From Aliikangiella coralliicola (lineage in GTDB: Bacteria; Pseudomonadota; Gammaproteobacteria; Enterobacterales; Kangiellaceae), in contig NZ_ML660172.1 in the NCBI RefSeq assembly GCF_007004725.1, forward strand, positions 1 through 64,000: DNA of 64,000 bases, in the 5' to 3' direction. Numbering within the stretch: position 1 is the stretch's first letter; the number at the start of each line of letters is the position of its first letter. A program made the translations under genes and the position numbers. The notes under the pieces are model-generated. The model was given only the letters and a program-made list of their open reading frames with translations, searched no databases and had not been told where the DNA came from. Below, piece by piece: positions 47,701 through 56,422 of the stretch.

Positions 47701-48867
47701 CTACAGGCAATGTTGTACACCATCTTTGATATGTTTACTTTGCGGGCTGAGTCGAAAGGAATTTCTCTCGGATTCGAAGGTCTTGAAACAATTCCTCGAA
47801 CAATTAAAACCGATGAGCGTAAACTGCGTCAAGTGTTGATTAATCTCCTTTCAAACGCAATTAAGTTCACGACAGAAGGCGGTGTCATTTTGCGAGTTGC
47901 CTATAAGCGGCAGCCAAGCTCGCGCATAGCGTTTGAGGTTGAAGACACTGGGCCGGGTATCACTGACGCCGACGCGAGTTTGTTGTTTAAGCCGTTTTTA
48001 CAAACCCAGTCTGGACGTCAGGCCAATGAAGGGACTGGGCTTGGTCTTGCGATCAGTCAGGAGTTCGTTGAATTAATGGGAGGAAAAATAGCAATAGAAA
48101 GTGCGCCCGGCAAAGGTGCAAAGTTTTTGTTTGAGATTGATATTGAAGTGATAGAACTAAACCAGAATGCTGATTACGTTATGCCACGACAAGTGATTAG
48201 ACTTGCTGATGGACAGCGACAATATCGTATTTTAGTCGCAGATGATAATGCTGACGGACGAGAGCTTATGATGAAATTAATGGGTGATGTTGGTTTTGAT
48301 GTTCGGTCAGTCGCTAATGGTGAAGAAGCATTGAAAGTGTGGAAGCAATGGCGACCTGATTTTATCTGGATGGACATGCAAATGCCTGTTTTGGATGGTT
48401 ATCAAGCGACAGAGCAAATTAAAAAAACACAATCAGGTAAAGACACTGTGGTGATCGCTTTAACAGCTAGTGCATTTGAGGAAGAACGAGTCATTGTTTT
48501 AAGTGCTGGATGTGATGATTTTTTGCGTAAACCATTTCGCACAGAAGAGATGTTTGAGCTTATGGTCACGCATTTGGGGGTGCAATTTATCTATGAAGAT
48601 TCTGCGCTTTCCGTTTCGACAGGTGTCAAACCACTCAAAGTTGAAGATCTGGCTCATTTAACTCCCGAAGTAAAGTCGAGGTTACACGATGCGGCAGTAT
48701 GCGGAGATGTCGGTTTGCTAGAAACAATAGTCAGTGAAATTTGGCCGCAAAACCAAAAGCTGGCAAGCGTATTAGAGCGGATGATTAGCCAGTTTGAATT
48801 TGAACCGATCATCAGCTTAACGCAGGCGCCAAACGATAATGAAAAAAACATCCCGAACAATGGGTGA
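44740..48867 (+). CDS. Double-propeller hybrid histidine kinase, copy 1
   Basis: A 1375-residue inner-membrane sensor. A signal or anchor helix (FFIFSLLLFSG) is followed by about 14 propeller repeats of 46-50 residues (GLLWIGT..GGLNRFD, with DP-N-P-x-S between strands), a Y_Y_Y domain (about 760-835), one membrane helix (about 855-880), HisKA with His921 in SHELRTPLNAILG, HATPase_c, a receiver with Asp1212 in WMDMQMPVLDG, and a 70-residue helical tail. No DNA-binding domain is present. An in-frame TTG at 44728 is an alternative start. It is highly similar to copy 2, which suggests tandem duplication. Confidence 0.94.
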   Translation: MLTSQDTLFYYYRRLRYFKCRILIAKPLVFFIFSLLLFSGDLWTNHGLGQVKSDDTNITFTRYTSEEGLSSNAVRSIVQDDLGFIWFGTWDGLNRFDGYEFKVYKPDKNNPDSINHSTVSAIEIDSDGIFWVATLGGGLNKFNPLTERFEHYLYDPDNPQSIRSDNVRALLIDHAGILWIGTYGGGISQFNPETETFVHYRHIPGDPNSINDDMILDIYEDHSNRIWVSTKTGLNVFNRDTKKFSRYSLESDRKRNLGGYVGETLMMQDSAGLLWFAAESGLYSLDISDLESTNLKNSRIDIGENRKLISYNRGGGLLPENVIPVSVIEDHLGIIWVATLKSGLFKYNRAANRFIHYRHSPSDFTSISSNKIITIFEDRTGNIWIGTDGGGVNRFNLALKQFTHYRSDPENSNSLDHPRISAIYEDGNGILWLGSHNPGLNRLDRDTGFFLRYNHDPDDPESLLAGLFISGIVEDINGDIWVGVSEGGLGRFNQKTGKFRNYRHEPANANSLNNNQVLALVADPRGYLWAGTDHGLNRFDLKTETFKSYLRDPENVASIKNNVRAIFIDKDGILWLGNWSGNGLVRFDPTTETFTSYVHQSRNPNSLAGNVVRSIYQDNGGYLWLATSGGLNKFDPIKENFTLYTEVNGLPNKLVHAIVPDNFGNLWMSTPNGLSKLNLQNETFKNYDASNGLQGKEFEAASVFLGRDGEIFFGGRNGFNSFYPENIADNSNIPPVVITELKIFNTPVPIAEESMLTRSVVYTDSLRLSYQDAVFSFEFSGLSYVAPKKNRYRYKLEGFEVEWNEVSSAQRFATYTNLDPGNYVFKVLASNNDGVWNEQGRSIQIMISPPFWQTTWFRILTGLLLSLFAYGVYAWRVHSLKKHQFMLEHQVEVRTEELARAKDAAEAANRTKSTFLANMSHELRTPLNAILGFSDLSRRTSGLPQNVVNYQQTIHRSGEHLLDLINDVLDMAKIEAGRTTFDTKSFELQAMLYTIFDMFTLRAESKGISLGFEGLETIPRTIKTDERKLRQVLINLLSNAIKFTTEGGVILRVAYKRQPSSRIAFEVEDTGPGITDADASLLFKPFLQTQSGRQANEGTGLGLAISQEFVELMGGKIAIESAPGKGAKFLFEIDIEVIELNQNADYVMPRQVIRLADGQRQYRILVADDNADGRELMMKLMGDVGFDVRSVANGEEALKVWKQWRPDFIWMDMQMPVLDGYQATEQIKKTQSGKDTVVIALTASAFEEERVIVLSAGCDDFLRKPFRTEEMFELMVTHLGVQFIYEDSALSVSTGVKPLKVEDLAHLTPEVKSRLHDAAVCGDVGLLETIVSEIWPQNQKLASVLERMISQFEFEPIISLTQAPNDNEKNIPNNG

Positions 48868-48938
48868 GATGTTGCTCTGATCTTGTACTAAAATATGACT
48901 AGCGAATTCGTTTATTGATGTTTTGTTTCAAATTAAAG

Positions 48939-48963
48939 AAAAGCGCTACTAAATAGTGCTTTT
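48939..48963 (+). terminator. Terminator after kinase copy 1
   Basis: AAAAGCGCTA / TAGTGCTTTT (one G-U pair) with loop CTAAA, ending in four T within the stem. It lies about 70 bases after the stop codon. Confidence 0.62.
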
Positions 48964-49058
48964 GCATTAAAAAAGCGGTCGAGTATCATTTTGACAGCGC
49001 ATATTTCGAGCAGGGGTTGCTAGATTGCGCATTTCATTCTAAATTGAGATATGTGTGA

Positions 49059-49083
49059 GTTGAACTTTTGTTAAACGTTCAAC
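49059..49083. promoter_or_regulatory. Inverted repeat upstream of kinase copy 2
   Basis: GTTGAAC (49059-49065) and GTTCAAC (49077-49083) are perfect inverted arms with an 11-base A/T-rich spacer, an operator-like layout. Confidence 0.35.
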
Positions 49084-49463
49084 ATAACGGGAGAGTGCGC
49101 AAAAATATACGGCAATGAATTACGTCGAAAATTTCATCGGTCGGAGAAAAAAATTGTTAAGAATATTAATGGGTAGCGGCGTCACTGTTTGTCGCTTATT
49201 TATTAGCGACCATTTTTTTTACCATGAAATGGTTATCCAGCTCAAATATCGGGCTGCCAGCATTTTTTCTATAGTGACTAAAGAGCGGAGAAAACATGGC
49301 CAAAACCATAAAGGTTTTTGGGCTAATTTCGGAACTCGCCGCTTCGCTTTTAATAATCAGAATTGATTTTTGTGAAGCTAATAGAATCCCGTTACAGAGA
49401 ACGCTTGTGAGCCAAGTGTTTTATCAAATGCTGATTCGACACCTGTTGACCAGGAAGTGCCGG

Positions 49464-52400
49464 ATGGATCGACTTGCAGGTGCGGTTGGTGTCCCCCGTT
49501 TCAACATTTTCAAAATATCCATCTTAGTATTACTTGCATGGCCGCTTAATTTAGTATCGGCACAAGCAATACACAACGATAACAACATTTCTTTTACCCG
49601 CTATACAACCGAACAAGGCTTATCGAGCAATGCAGTACGTAAAATTGCTCAAGACGAAAAAGGGTTTATCTGGTTTGGTACCTGGGACGGTCTTAATCGA
49701 TTCGATGGATACGATTTTAAAATTTATCGCCCCGATAAAGACAACCAGTACAGTATCAGTCATTCTACTGTCAGTGACATTCGAGTTGGTGAAGATGGGA
49801 TTATCTGGGTCGCCACACTCGGAGGCGGTCTCAACAGATTCGATTCCAATAGTGAGCGCTTCTACCATTTTCGTCATGACCCTGATAACCCTGAGACTAT
49901 CAGTAGCGATAATATTCGTAGTCTCTATTTAGATAAATCAGGAATATTATGGATAGGGACCTTTGGCAAAGGTTTAAGTCAATTTAATCCGCGCACCGGC
50001 GTTTTTATCAATTATCAATCGAATCCTGATGAACCTGGCAGTATTAGTGGCAATATGGTAATTGACATCGAAGAAGATTCAAGCGGGCGTCTCTGGGTAT
50101 CTACTCACGACAATGGCATTAACTATTTTGATCGAGAGACTAAGAAATTTGTTCACTTTAAACCTGAAATTGAAACCGATGTTGATTTGAGTGGATATTC
50201 CGGACATTCACTGATACATGAAGATCGTACCGGGCTAATCTGGTTTGCGACAGCAAGCGGTCTATATAGTTTCCGCCATAGCTCCGCCGAATTTAAATCC
50301 TACGGTGGTAACCATTTTGGGGTGTCACAAGATGTTATTCCTATCGGCATTTTAGAAGATAGTGAAGCGATACTCTGGATTATTACGCTGAAAAATGGAT
50401 TATTCCGGTATGACCGAACGGTTAATCGGTTTATCAATTTCCGGCATGTAGCATCGGACTCATCGACGATTAGTTCTAATAATATTGCGTCGATTTTTCA
50501 AGACCGAACAAAGAATATCTGGATCGGAACTGAGGATGGGGGGGTTAACCGTTTTAACTTATTTTTAAAACAATTTAATTATTATAAACCTAATGTATTC
50601 GACGCTAATAGCCTGGACCATCCTCGGATTAGCGCGATTTATGAGGACATAAATAATAACTTGTGGTTGGGCAATTATAAGCCAAGTTTGAATAAGTTTA
50701 ATCGCAAAACCGGCCAATTCACTCATTATGAAAATGACCCAGCAGATCCTAACAGTTTGCCTGCCGGTGTTTTCGTTTCTGCTATTCTTGAAGACGCTGC
50801 TGGTATTCTCTGGATAGGTGTTGTTGAAGGAGGCTTAAGTCGGTTTGATCCGGAAACAGAGACATTTAAACACTATCGCCATGAACCAGATAATCCGCAG
50901 AGTTTGAGTAACAATAAAGTATTGGCGATCAAAGAAGATCGTAACGGTATTCTCTGGGTTGGCACAGGAGACGGTGGGCTAAATCGTTTCGATCCAAAAT
51001 CGGAAACTTTCAAACATTTTCTACGTGATCCGGAAAATCCCAGTAGCATTAAAAATAATGTCAGAACTATTTTCCTCGATAGAGTGGGTTTTTTATGGTT
51101 GGGGAATTGGTCCGGGAGCGGTTTAGCGCGCTTTAACCCGAGAAAAGAGGAGTTTAAAACCTACGTGCATCAGGCTGGTGATCCTAACAGCCTGGCGGGT
51201 GATGTCGTCAGGAGTATTTATCAGGATGATAATGGATTTTTATGGCTGGCAACGTCAGGTGGGCTGAATAAATTTGATCCCATCAATGAAGTTTTTACTG
51301 TATTTACCGAATCAAATGGATTAGCCAGCAAACTGGTTCAGTCAATTTTACCCGATGTTCAGGGTAACTTATGGTTGAGCACCCCGAAAGGCATTTCGAT
51401 GCTTGATCTGCAAACCGAAGCTGTTACTAATTATGACTCTTTTAACGGGTTGCAAGATCGAGAGTTTGAGGAGGCATCTGGCCATGCCGGTTGGAGCGGA
51501 GAGCTTTTTTTCGGTGGGCGCAACGGTTTTAATAGTTTTTTCCCTCAAAGAGTTAAGAAAAATAATTTTCTTCCTCCGGTCGTGATAACTGATTTTAAAC
51601 TATTTAACCAGTCAGTCCCCATCGGTCAAAATTCAGTACTTTCAAAAGCGATTGAAAATACCGAGCAATTAGAGCTGTCTTATCAAGACACCATTTTTTC
51701 ATTTGAGTTTTCTGCATTAAGTTATGTTGCGCCAGAGAAAAATCGATATCGATACAAACTTGAAGGTTTTGAGACTCTTTGGAACGAAGTGGATAGTGGA
51801 CAGCGGTTTGCAAGTTACACCAATCTCGATCCAGGGAAATACGTTTTTCGTGTTTTGGCTTCAAACAATGATGATGTCTGGAATCAAAAGGGGCAATCAA
51901 TTCACATTGTTATTCACCCGCCTTTCTGGCAAACATTATGGTTTCGAATTTTAACCGGATTTTCGTTCGGGATGTTGATCTATGGCGTTTATCGTTGGCG
52001 TGTTAACTCGTTAAAGCAAAGTCAGCAGATTTTGGAAGAACAGGTTAGATTGAGAACCAATGAACTCGCTAAAGCTAAAGATGAAGCTGAAACTGCAAAC
52101 CGCACCAAGAGTTCTTTTTTAGCGAATATGAGTCATGAGTTGCGTACGCCACTGAATGCTATATTGGGATTTTCTGAACTGTCTGAGCGAACACCCGGGC
52201 TACCCGGCGATGTCGGTGATTACCTCGGCACGATACATCGAAGTGGGGAGCATTTGCTTGAGTTAATTAACGATGTTCTGGACATGGCCAAAATTGAGGC
52301 TGGTCAAACAGAATTTGAGCCCAACGCTTTTGACCTGCTGCTAACCATTCATACTATTGAAGATATGTTTAACTTAAGAACCCAAACCAAGGGAATTTGG

Positions 52401-53492
52401 TTAAAGGTTGAAGTTGCTGAAGATGTTCCTCGTTCGATTAAAACTGACGAAAGAAAGTTGCGCCAGGTGTTAATTAATCTTCTGTCTAATGCGGTGAAAT
52501 TTACTAGCGATGGCGGCGTATCATTATTGGTAGAGTGTGTGCGCGATCCGAAACTTCAATTATGTTTTGAGGTAGAAGATACCGGGCCAGGAATAAAAGC
52601 ATCTGATATGGATTTATTATTTAAACCTTTTGGGCAAACTGAGTCTGGTCGTCGAGCAAGAGAAGGAACCGGTTTGGGATTAACCATCAGCGAAGAATTT
52701 GTTGAGCTGATGGGCGGACAGATCCAGGTGCAGAGTGAAGTGGGTAAAGGGACTCGGTTTTGGTTTGAAATCGATATTGAAGAAGTGGATAGTGATGAGG
52801 TAGTTTCCTATTCTAGCAACCGTCGTGTTATTGGGTTGGCGGAAGGCCAACCTGCCTATCGTATTCTGGTTGTTGATGATAGTGACGATGGCCGTAAGCT
52901 GCTAGTAAATCTGATGGCCGATATCGGATTCAACGTGCGAGGTGCGAGTGATGGTAAAGAAGCGGTTGCAATCTGGAATGAATGGAGCCCCAATTTGATT
53001 TGGATGGATATGCAAATGCCAGTGTTAGATGGTTATGGCGCCACCGAAATGATTAAAGAGACAACTAAAGGTCAGGACACGCTTGTCATTGCGTTAACTG
53101 CCAGCGCTTTTGAAGAAGAACGCTCGATGGTAATGGGAGCGGGTTGTGATGATTTTTTGCGTAAACCTTTTCGTGCTGAAGAGTTGTTTGAAGCGATGAC
53201 AAAACATCTAAAAGTTCAATTTGAATATGAAACCACGGTTGTCCCCGATTCATTTGAAATAAAAAAGATCACACAAGAAGATCTGTCAGGGTTGTCTTCT
53301 GCTCAAATAAAAAATTTGCACGATGCTGCATTGAGAGGTGATGTATATCGGTTAGAACATTTGAGTCAAGAAGTCGCGTTAACGAGTCCGGAGTTAGCTA
53401 AACAACTAGATTTAATGATCAGCCAGTTTGAATTTGAGCCAATTATAGAAGTGACCAAACAGTCGAAGCATAAAAGTCGCGAGGATAAATAA
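49464..53492 (+). CDS. Double-propeller hybrid histidine kinase, copy 2
   Basis: A paralogue of copy 1, 1342 residues from the chosen ATG: signal peptide ending LNLVSAQ, about 14 propeller repeats, Y_Y_Y, one membrane helix, HisKA His891, HATPase_c, receiver Asp1182, and the tail with LHDAA and QFEFEPI. The ATG at 49464 has AGGAAG seven bases upstream and gives a signal peptide. An in-frame ATG at 49296 also has GGAG, but would put 56 odd residues before it. It is convergent with the TonB receptor gene, 36 bases apart. Confidence 0.93.
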   Translation: MDRLAGAVGVPRFNIFKISILVLLAWPLNLVSAQAIHNDNNISFTRYTTEQGLSSNAVRKIAQDEKGFIWFGTWDGLNRFDGYDFKIYRPDKDNQYSISHSTVSDIRVGEDGIIWVATLGGGLNRFDSNSERFYHFRHDPDNPETISSDNIRSLYLDKSGILWIGTFGKGLSQFNPRTGVFINYQSNPDEPGSISGNMVIDIEEDSSGRLWVSTHDNGINYFDRETKKFVHFKPEIETDVDLSGYSGHSLIHEDRTGLIWFATASGLYSFRHSSAEFKSYGGNHFGVSQDVIPIGILEDSEAILWIITLKNGLFRYDRTVNRFINFRHVASDSSTISSNNIASIFQDRTKNIWIGTEDGGVNRFNLFLKQFNYYKPNVFDANSLDHPRISAIYEDINNNLWLGNYKPSLNKFNRKTGQFTHYENDPADPNSLPAGVFVSAILEDAAGILWIGVVEGGLSRFDPETETFKHYRHEPDNPQSLSNNKVLAIKEDRNGILWVGTGDGGLNRFDPKSETFKHFLRDPENPSSIKNNVRTIFLDRVGFLWLGNWSGSGLARFNPRKEEFKTYVHQAGDPNSLAGDVVRSIYQDDNGFLWLATSGGLNKFDPINEVFTVFTESNGLASKLVQSILPDVQGNLWLSTPKGISMLDLQTEAVTNYDSFNGLQDREFEEASGHAGWSGELFFGGRNGFNSFFPQRVKKNNFLPPVVITDFKLFNQSVPIGQNSVLSKAIENTEQLELSYQDTIFSFEFSALSYVAPEKNRYRYKLEGFETLWNEVDSGQRFASYTNLDPGKYVFRVLASNNDDVWNQKGQSIHIVIHPPFWQTLWFRILTGFSFGMLIYGVYRWRVNSLKQSQQILEEQVRLRTNELAKAKDEAETANRTKSSFLANMSHELRTPLNAILGFSELSERTPGLPGDVGDYLGTIHRSGEHLLELINDVLDMAKIEAGQTEFEPNAFDLLLTIHTIEDMFNLRTQTKGIWLKVEVAEDVPRSIKTDERKLRQVLINLLSNAVKFTSDGGVSLLVECVRDPKLQLCFEVEDTGPGIKASDMDLLFKPFGQTESGRRAREGTGLGLTISEEFVELMGGQIQVQSEVGKGTRFWFEIDIEEVDSDEVVSYSSNRRVIGLAEGQPAYRILVVDDSDDGRKLLVNLMADIGFNVRGASDGKEAVAIWNEWSPNLIWMDMQMPVLDGYGATEMIKETTKGQDTLVIALTASAFEEERSMVMGAGCDDFLRKPFRAEELFEAMTKHLKVQFEYETTVVPDSFEIKKITQEDLSGLSSAQIKNLHDAALRGDVYRLEHLSQEVALTSPELAKQLDLMISQFEFEPIIEVTKQSKHKSREDK

Positions 53493-53528
53493 TCTAAACC
53501 CGCGACAGGAATGAACAGCCAGCACGGA

Positions 53529-56066
53529 TTAAAAACCGAAGTAATAGAATGTAATGCCAAATGTTGCTGGGCGGTTAACGTAACGATGCTGACCGAACCA
53601 GGGAGTAACATTTTGAACGCCGTATCCACCGCTGAATACTCGTTCATCATTGATATTGTTTCCGAACAGTTCGATTCGCCAGGAGTCTCCGTTATCGATT
53701 GCGAGTCTGGCGTTAGCGACAAAGCTAGCAGGAATTTGCCAGAACAAATTTGAATTGACGTCAGCAGCACCGGGACTTGACTCTTTGTAAATACCGCTCA
53801 GATGAAAGTTAACAGTCCAATTTTTATTTTCTCCCCACCAGGGAATTTCGTAATCGAGACCAAGCGAAATGGCTTGTTTTGGAACGCCCGGTGCTCTGGT
53901 TCCTTTAGGTAATGAGAGTGCTACGACGGGATCTGCATTTGGCCCTCCCCCGAAAGGTAAATCAAGAATTTCAGTAGTTTCAGTTAACTGCATATCGGTG
54001 TAGGTATAACTCAAGGCTAAGCTTATCGCGTCAGTAGCGTTCCATGAAAAGTCAAACTCAGCGCCTTTTGAGCGAGCGTCTCCGGCGTTAAAAGCCGCCG
54101 TAAATCCTGCAGGAGTGGCGTCAAGAAATTGAAGATCTTCGACTTCGATATTAAACAAAGAAAAGTTATAAAATAAACTCCAGTCAGGCATTAGACCTTT
54201 AATTCCGACTTCGAAATTAGTTGCGACATCTGGGACGAATACATTGCGCTCTGGCAAAGATGCGAAAGGTCCTTGTGTGTTTAATCCATTGACACCGCCG
54301 CGTCGAAAACCTTCCGACAACAGCGCATAAAATAAATTATGCTCTGCAAGACGGTAAGATGTATTCAGTTTGAAAACTGTATCATCAAATTTATTGGTTA
54401 CATCAAAATTGGATGCATCTTGGGGTAACGTAAACAGCGGTTGAAGTTCAAGTGACTGAAAGGTTAACTCTTGTTTGAATGAACGTATCCCACTGGTTAC
54501 TTGCCAATCGGAATTAATATGCCAGGTAAGTTCACCAAAAATGGCTTGATCAGTGAAATCATAATCACGATTATTAATTGATGTGATATCAACGAGTTGT
54601 GGATTTAACACAGGCCCAATTGCGAATTCGGTAAACGCATGAATCCCCGGGGAGTAAGATGTGCCTTTGGTTTTAGTTGACTGGTCGTTGTAATAAAAAC
54701 CTAGAACATAATCGTATGATTTATCCCAGTCAGATATCACACGAATTTCCTGGATAAATGCTTCTTCTTCAGAGAAAACTTGCTGCACCGAATTATGTCT
54801 GGGATAAAATGAATAGTACGAAAGAAAACTGATTTGTGATGTAGGCGTAACCGGTAAAAAGAAAAATGATGTGAAATCCGTGACGCCAAAAGTTTTGTTT
54901 TGGTACGCCGAAGAAATAGATTTAAAAGAAGCCAGGCCAAAGTCAACGGTTGCTTCTGCACTAATCAGATCGGCTTTCGAATTATAGGGTTGCTTGGTCA
55001 GAAAGAGGCTTTTTAAATCACCGCCATCAGGCAAAGAAATTGCTGTGTTTGATGATGGAAAATTTGATCCCTGGGCAAAGTCGTAACGAGTTGCAGTAAA
55101 TAATGGATTACTTAACTGTTGGTCATCAACATCAGTTTCATTATGGAAATAGTCAACTTGAATATCAACATCATCTGTTGCTTTCCAGAGGAGCGAGGCG
55201 CGAGTTTGCCACTGTTTTGAATTGTTAGTATTTTTTTCGCCTGTCACTAGCGCGGCGCTGTAGGGATCACTGGGAAAGGCCAGCCTCACTGGCGATAAGC
55301 GATCATTTGGGGCTTCTCTCGCATTGAGCCCAACGGCATCGATGAATCCGCCAAGTCTTTCATATGAAAGGTTTAATCTCAAAGCTAGTTTATCGGTTAG
55401 TGGCAGGTTGAAAATGCTGTCGAAAGTGTGGTTGAGATTGTCCGCACTGTGGGTTGAGCCAACACCGAAACTCAATTCGCTATAACTGGATTCGAAGTCA
55501 GGGCTATTCGGAATAAACCGAATGGTGCCGGCAAGAGAGCCCGACCCATAAAGTGTGCCTTGCGGGCCTTTTAACAATTCAACACGTTCAAGGTCGCGTA
55601 TCATCAACGGAATAAAAATTGGTGTTTCGCCATAGTAAGTAGAGATAGCGCCTGCGAGTGTTGCCGGTGTATTTATTTCAGTGGTGCCACTTGGGGGACC
55701 TAATCTTAAACCGCGCAGAGTAAATCGATTGTTGCCACCTCTGATCGCCGGACCCGAATCAACTGATGATAATCCCGGAACAACTTTAAGCAAATCATTA
55801 AGACTGGAGACACCAGCATTTTTTAAGGTATCTTCCTCTAGCACACTTATGTTGTAGGGAACATCCAGGACTGATTGTTCGCGTCTGCTTGCTGTAACGA
55901 CGATGTGCCCATATTCTTCTTCGGCTTCTTCTTCATTAGCGCAAGCATGGGGGTAGGATGACAGACCGAGCGCACTGCCAATTAACAAAGTGATGAGTTT
56001 TCTCTGGAATAGGTCAGGTAGTTTCTTATTGGGAAATTCGGCCTTTGACACTTGTGCATCTTCCAT
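53529..56066 (-). CDS. TonB-dependent outer-membrane receptor
   Basis: A 22-strand barrel receptor of about 845 residues for active uptake across the outer membrane. It has an N-terminal signal region ending SYPHACAN, a TonB-box-like EYGHIVVTASRREQSVLDV, a plug with NAGVSSLNDLLKVVPGLSS and LKGPQGTLYGSGSLAGTIRF, and a C-terminal barrel ending FGITFYYFGF with terminal Phe. The ATG at 56066 is preferred to a GTG at 56075. The plug resembles receptors of the iron/carbohydrate OMR type. The substrate is not readable; flanking kinases and a sulfotransferase suggest it belongs to a locus with them. Confidence 0.95.
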   Translation of the reverse strand: MEDAQVSKAEFPNKKLPDLFQRKLITLLIGSALGLSSYPHACANEEEAEEEYGHIVVTASRREQSVLDVPYNISVLEEDTLKNAGVSSLNDLLKVVPGLSSVDSGPAIRGGNNRFTLRGLRLGPPSGTTEINTPATLAGAISTYYGETPIFIPLMIRDLERVELLKGPQGTLYGSGSLAGTIRFIPNSPDFESSYSELSFGVGSTHSADNLNHTFDSIFNLPLTDKLALRLNLSYERLGGFIDAVGLNAREAPNDRLSPVRLAFPSDPYSAALVTGEKNTNNSKQWQTRASLLWKATDDVDIQVDYFHNETDVDDQQLSNPLFTATRYDFAQGSNFPSSNTAISLPDGGDLKSLFLTKQPYNSKADLISAEATVDFGLASFKSISSAYQNKTFGVTDFTSFFFLPVTPTSQISFLSYYSFYPRHNSVQQVFSEEEAFIQEIRVISDWDKSYDYVLGFYYNDQSTKTKGTSYSPGIHAFTEFAIGPVLNPQLVDITSINNRDYDFTDQAIFGELTWHINSDWQVTSGIRSFKQELTFQSLELQPLFTLPQDASNFDVTNKFDDTVFKLNTSYRLAEHNLFYALLSEGFRRGGVNGLNTQGPFASLPERNVFVPDVATNFEVGIKGLMPDWSLFYNFSLFNIEVEDLQFLDATPAGFTAAFNAGDARSKGAEFDFSWNATDAISLALSYTYTDMQLTETTEILDLPFGGGPNADPVVALSLPKGTRAPGVPKQAISLGLDYEIPWWGENKNWTVNFHLSGIYKESSPGAADVNSNLFWQIPASFVANARLAIDNGDSWRIELFGNNINDERVFSGGYGVQNVTPWFGQHRYVNRPATFGITFYYFGF

Positions 56067-56422
56067 AGCCAGCACCAGTCTTTGTTAGTCATTTTAGTAA
56101 AAGATAGTTACTGCCTACCGGTAAGTCAATTTTTAAAAGTTGATTTGTTTGTCACCGCTCAGGTAGTTCTGTATGAAAAAGTCGGCTGGTTTAATCCATC
56201 AAAAATGGGTAATACACAGGCGCTTTTTATCAGAATGTTTGAGTAGCCAGGTTGAGGCAGTGGCGTAAAATATTGCTCTTTGCTAATGTTTAGATAAAAG
56301 GGAAATAAATAAAAACGAGTTATTTGTGTTCGAGATTAAAAACGAGCTTTTCCATCAGGGTCAACCCCATATTTTTTATTGTTACCTAAATCTATCATTC
56401 AAACAACGATTTACGAAAAGCA
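56067..56422. other. Divergent region between TonB receptor and TPR-sulfotransferase
   Basis: About 355 A/T-rich bases hold no gene and no hairpin I can support. Promoters for both flanking genes are expected here, but I found no clear -35/-10 pair. Confidence 0.5.

Larger units (their letters stand above)
48868..49463. other. Intergenic region between kinase copies 1 and 2
   Basis: A terminator hairpin follows copy 1 and a 7-bp inverted repeat lies about 400 bases before the chosen start of copy 2. The open frame at 49115-49366 has no family signature and overlaps the alternative start of copy 2, so I regard it as noise. Confidence 0.5.

Noticed and set aside
49115-49366. An 83-residue open frame upstream of kinase copy 2
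   Set aside because: No ribosome site, no family features, and it overlaps the alternative N-terminus of the kinase in another frame.
48868-49463. A frameshift or broken gene between the two tandem kinases
   Set aside because: Both kinases are full length with all domains; the spacer has a terminator and no kinase-like remnants.
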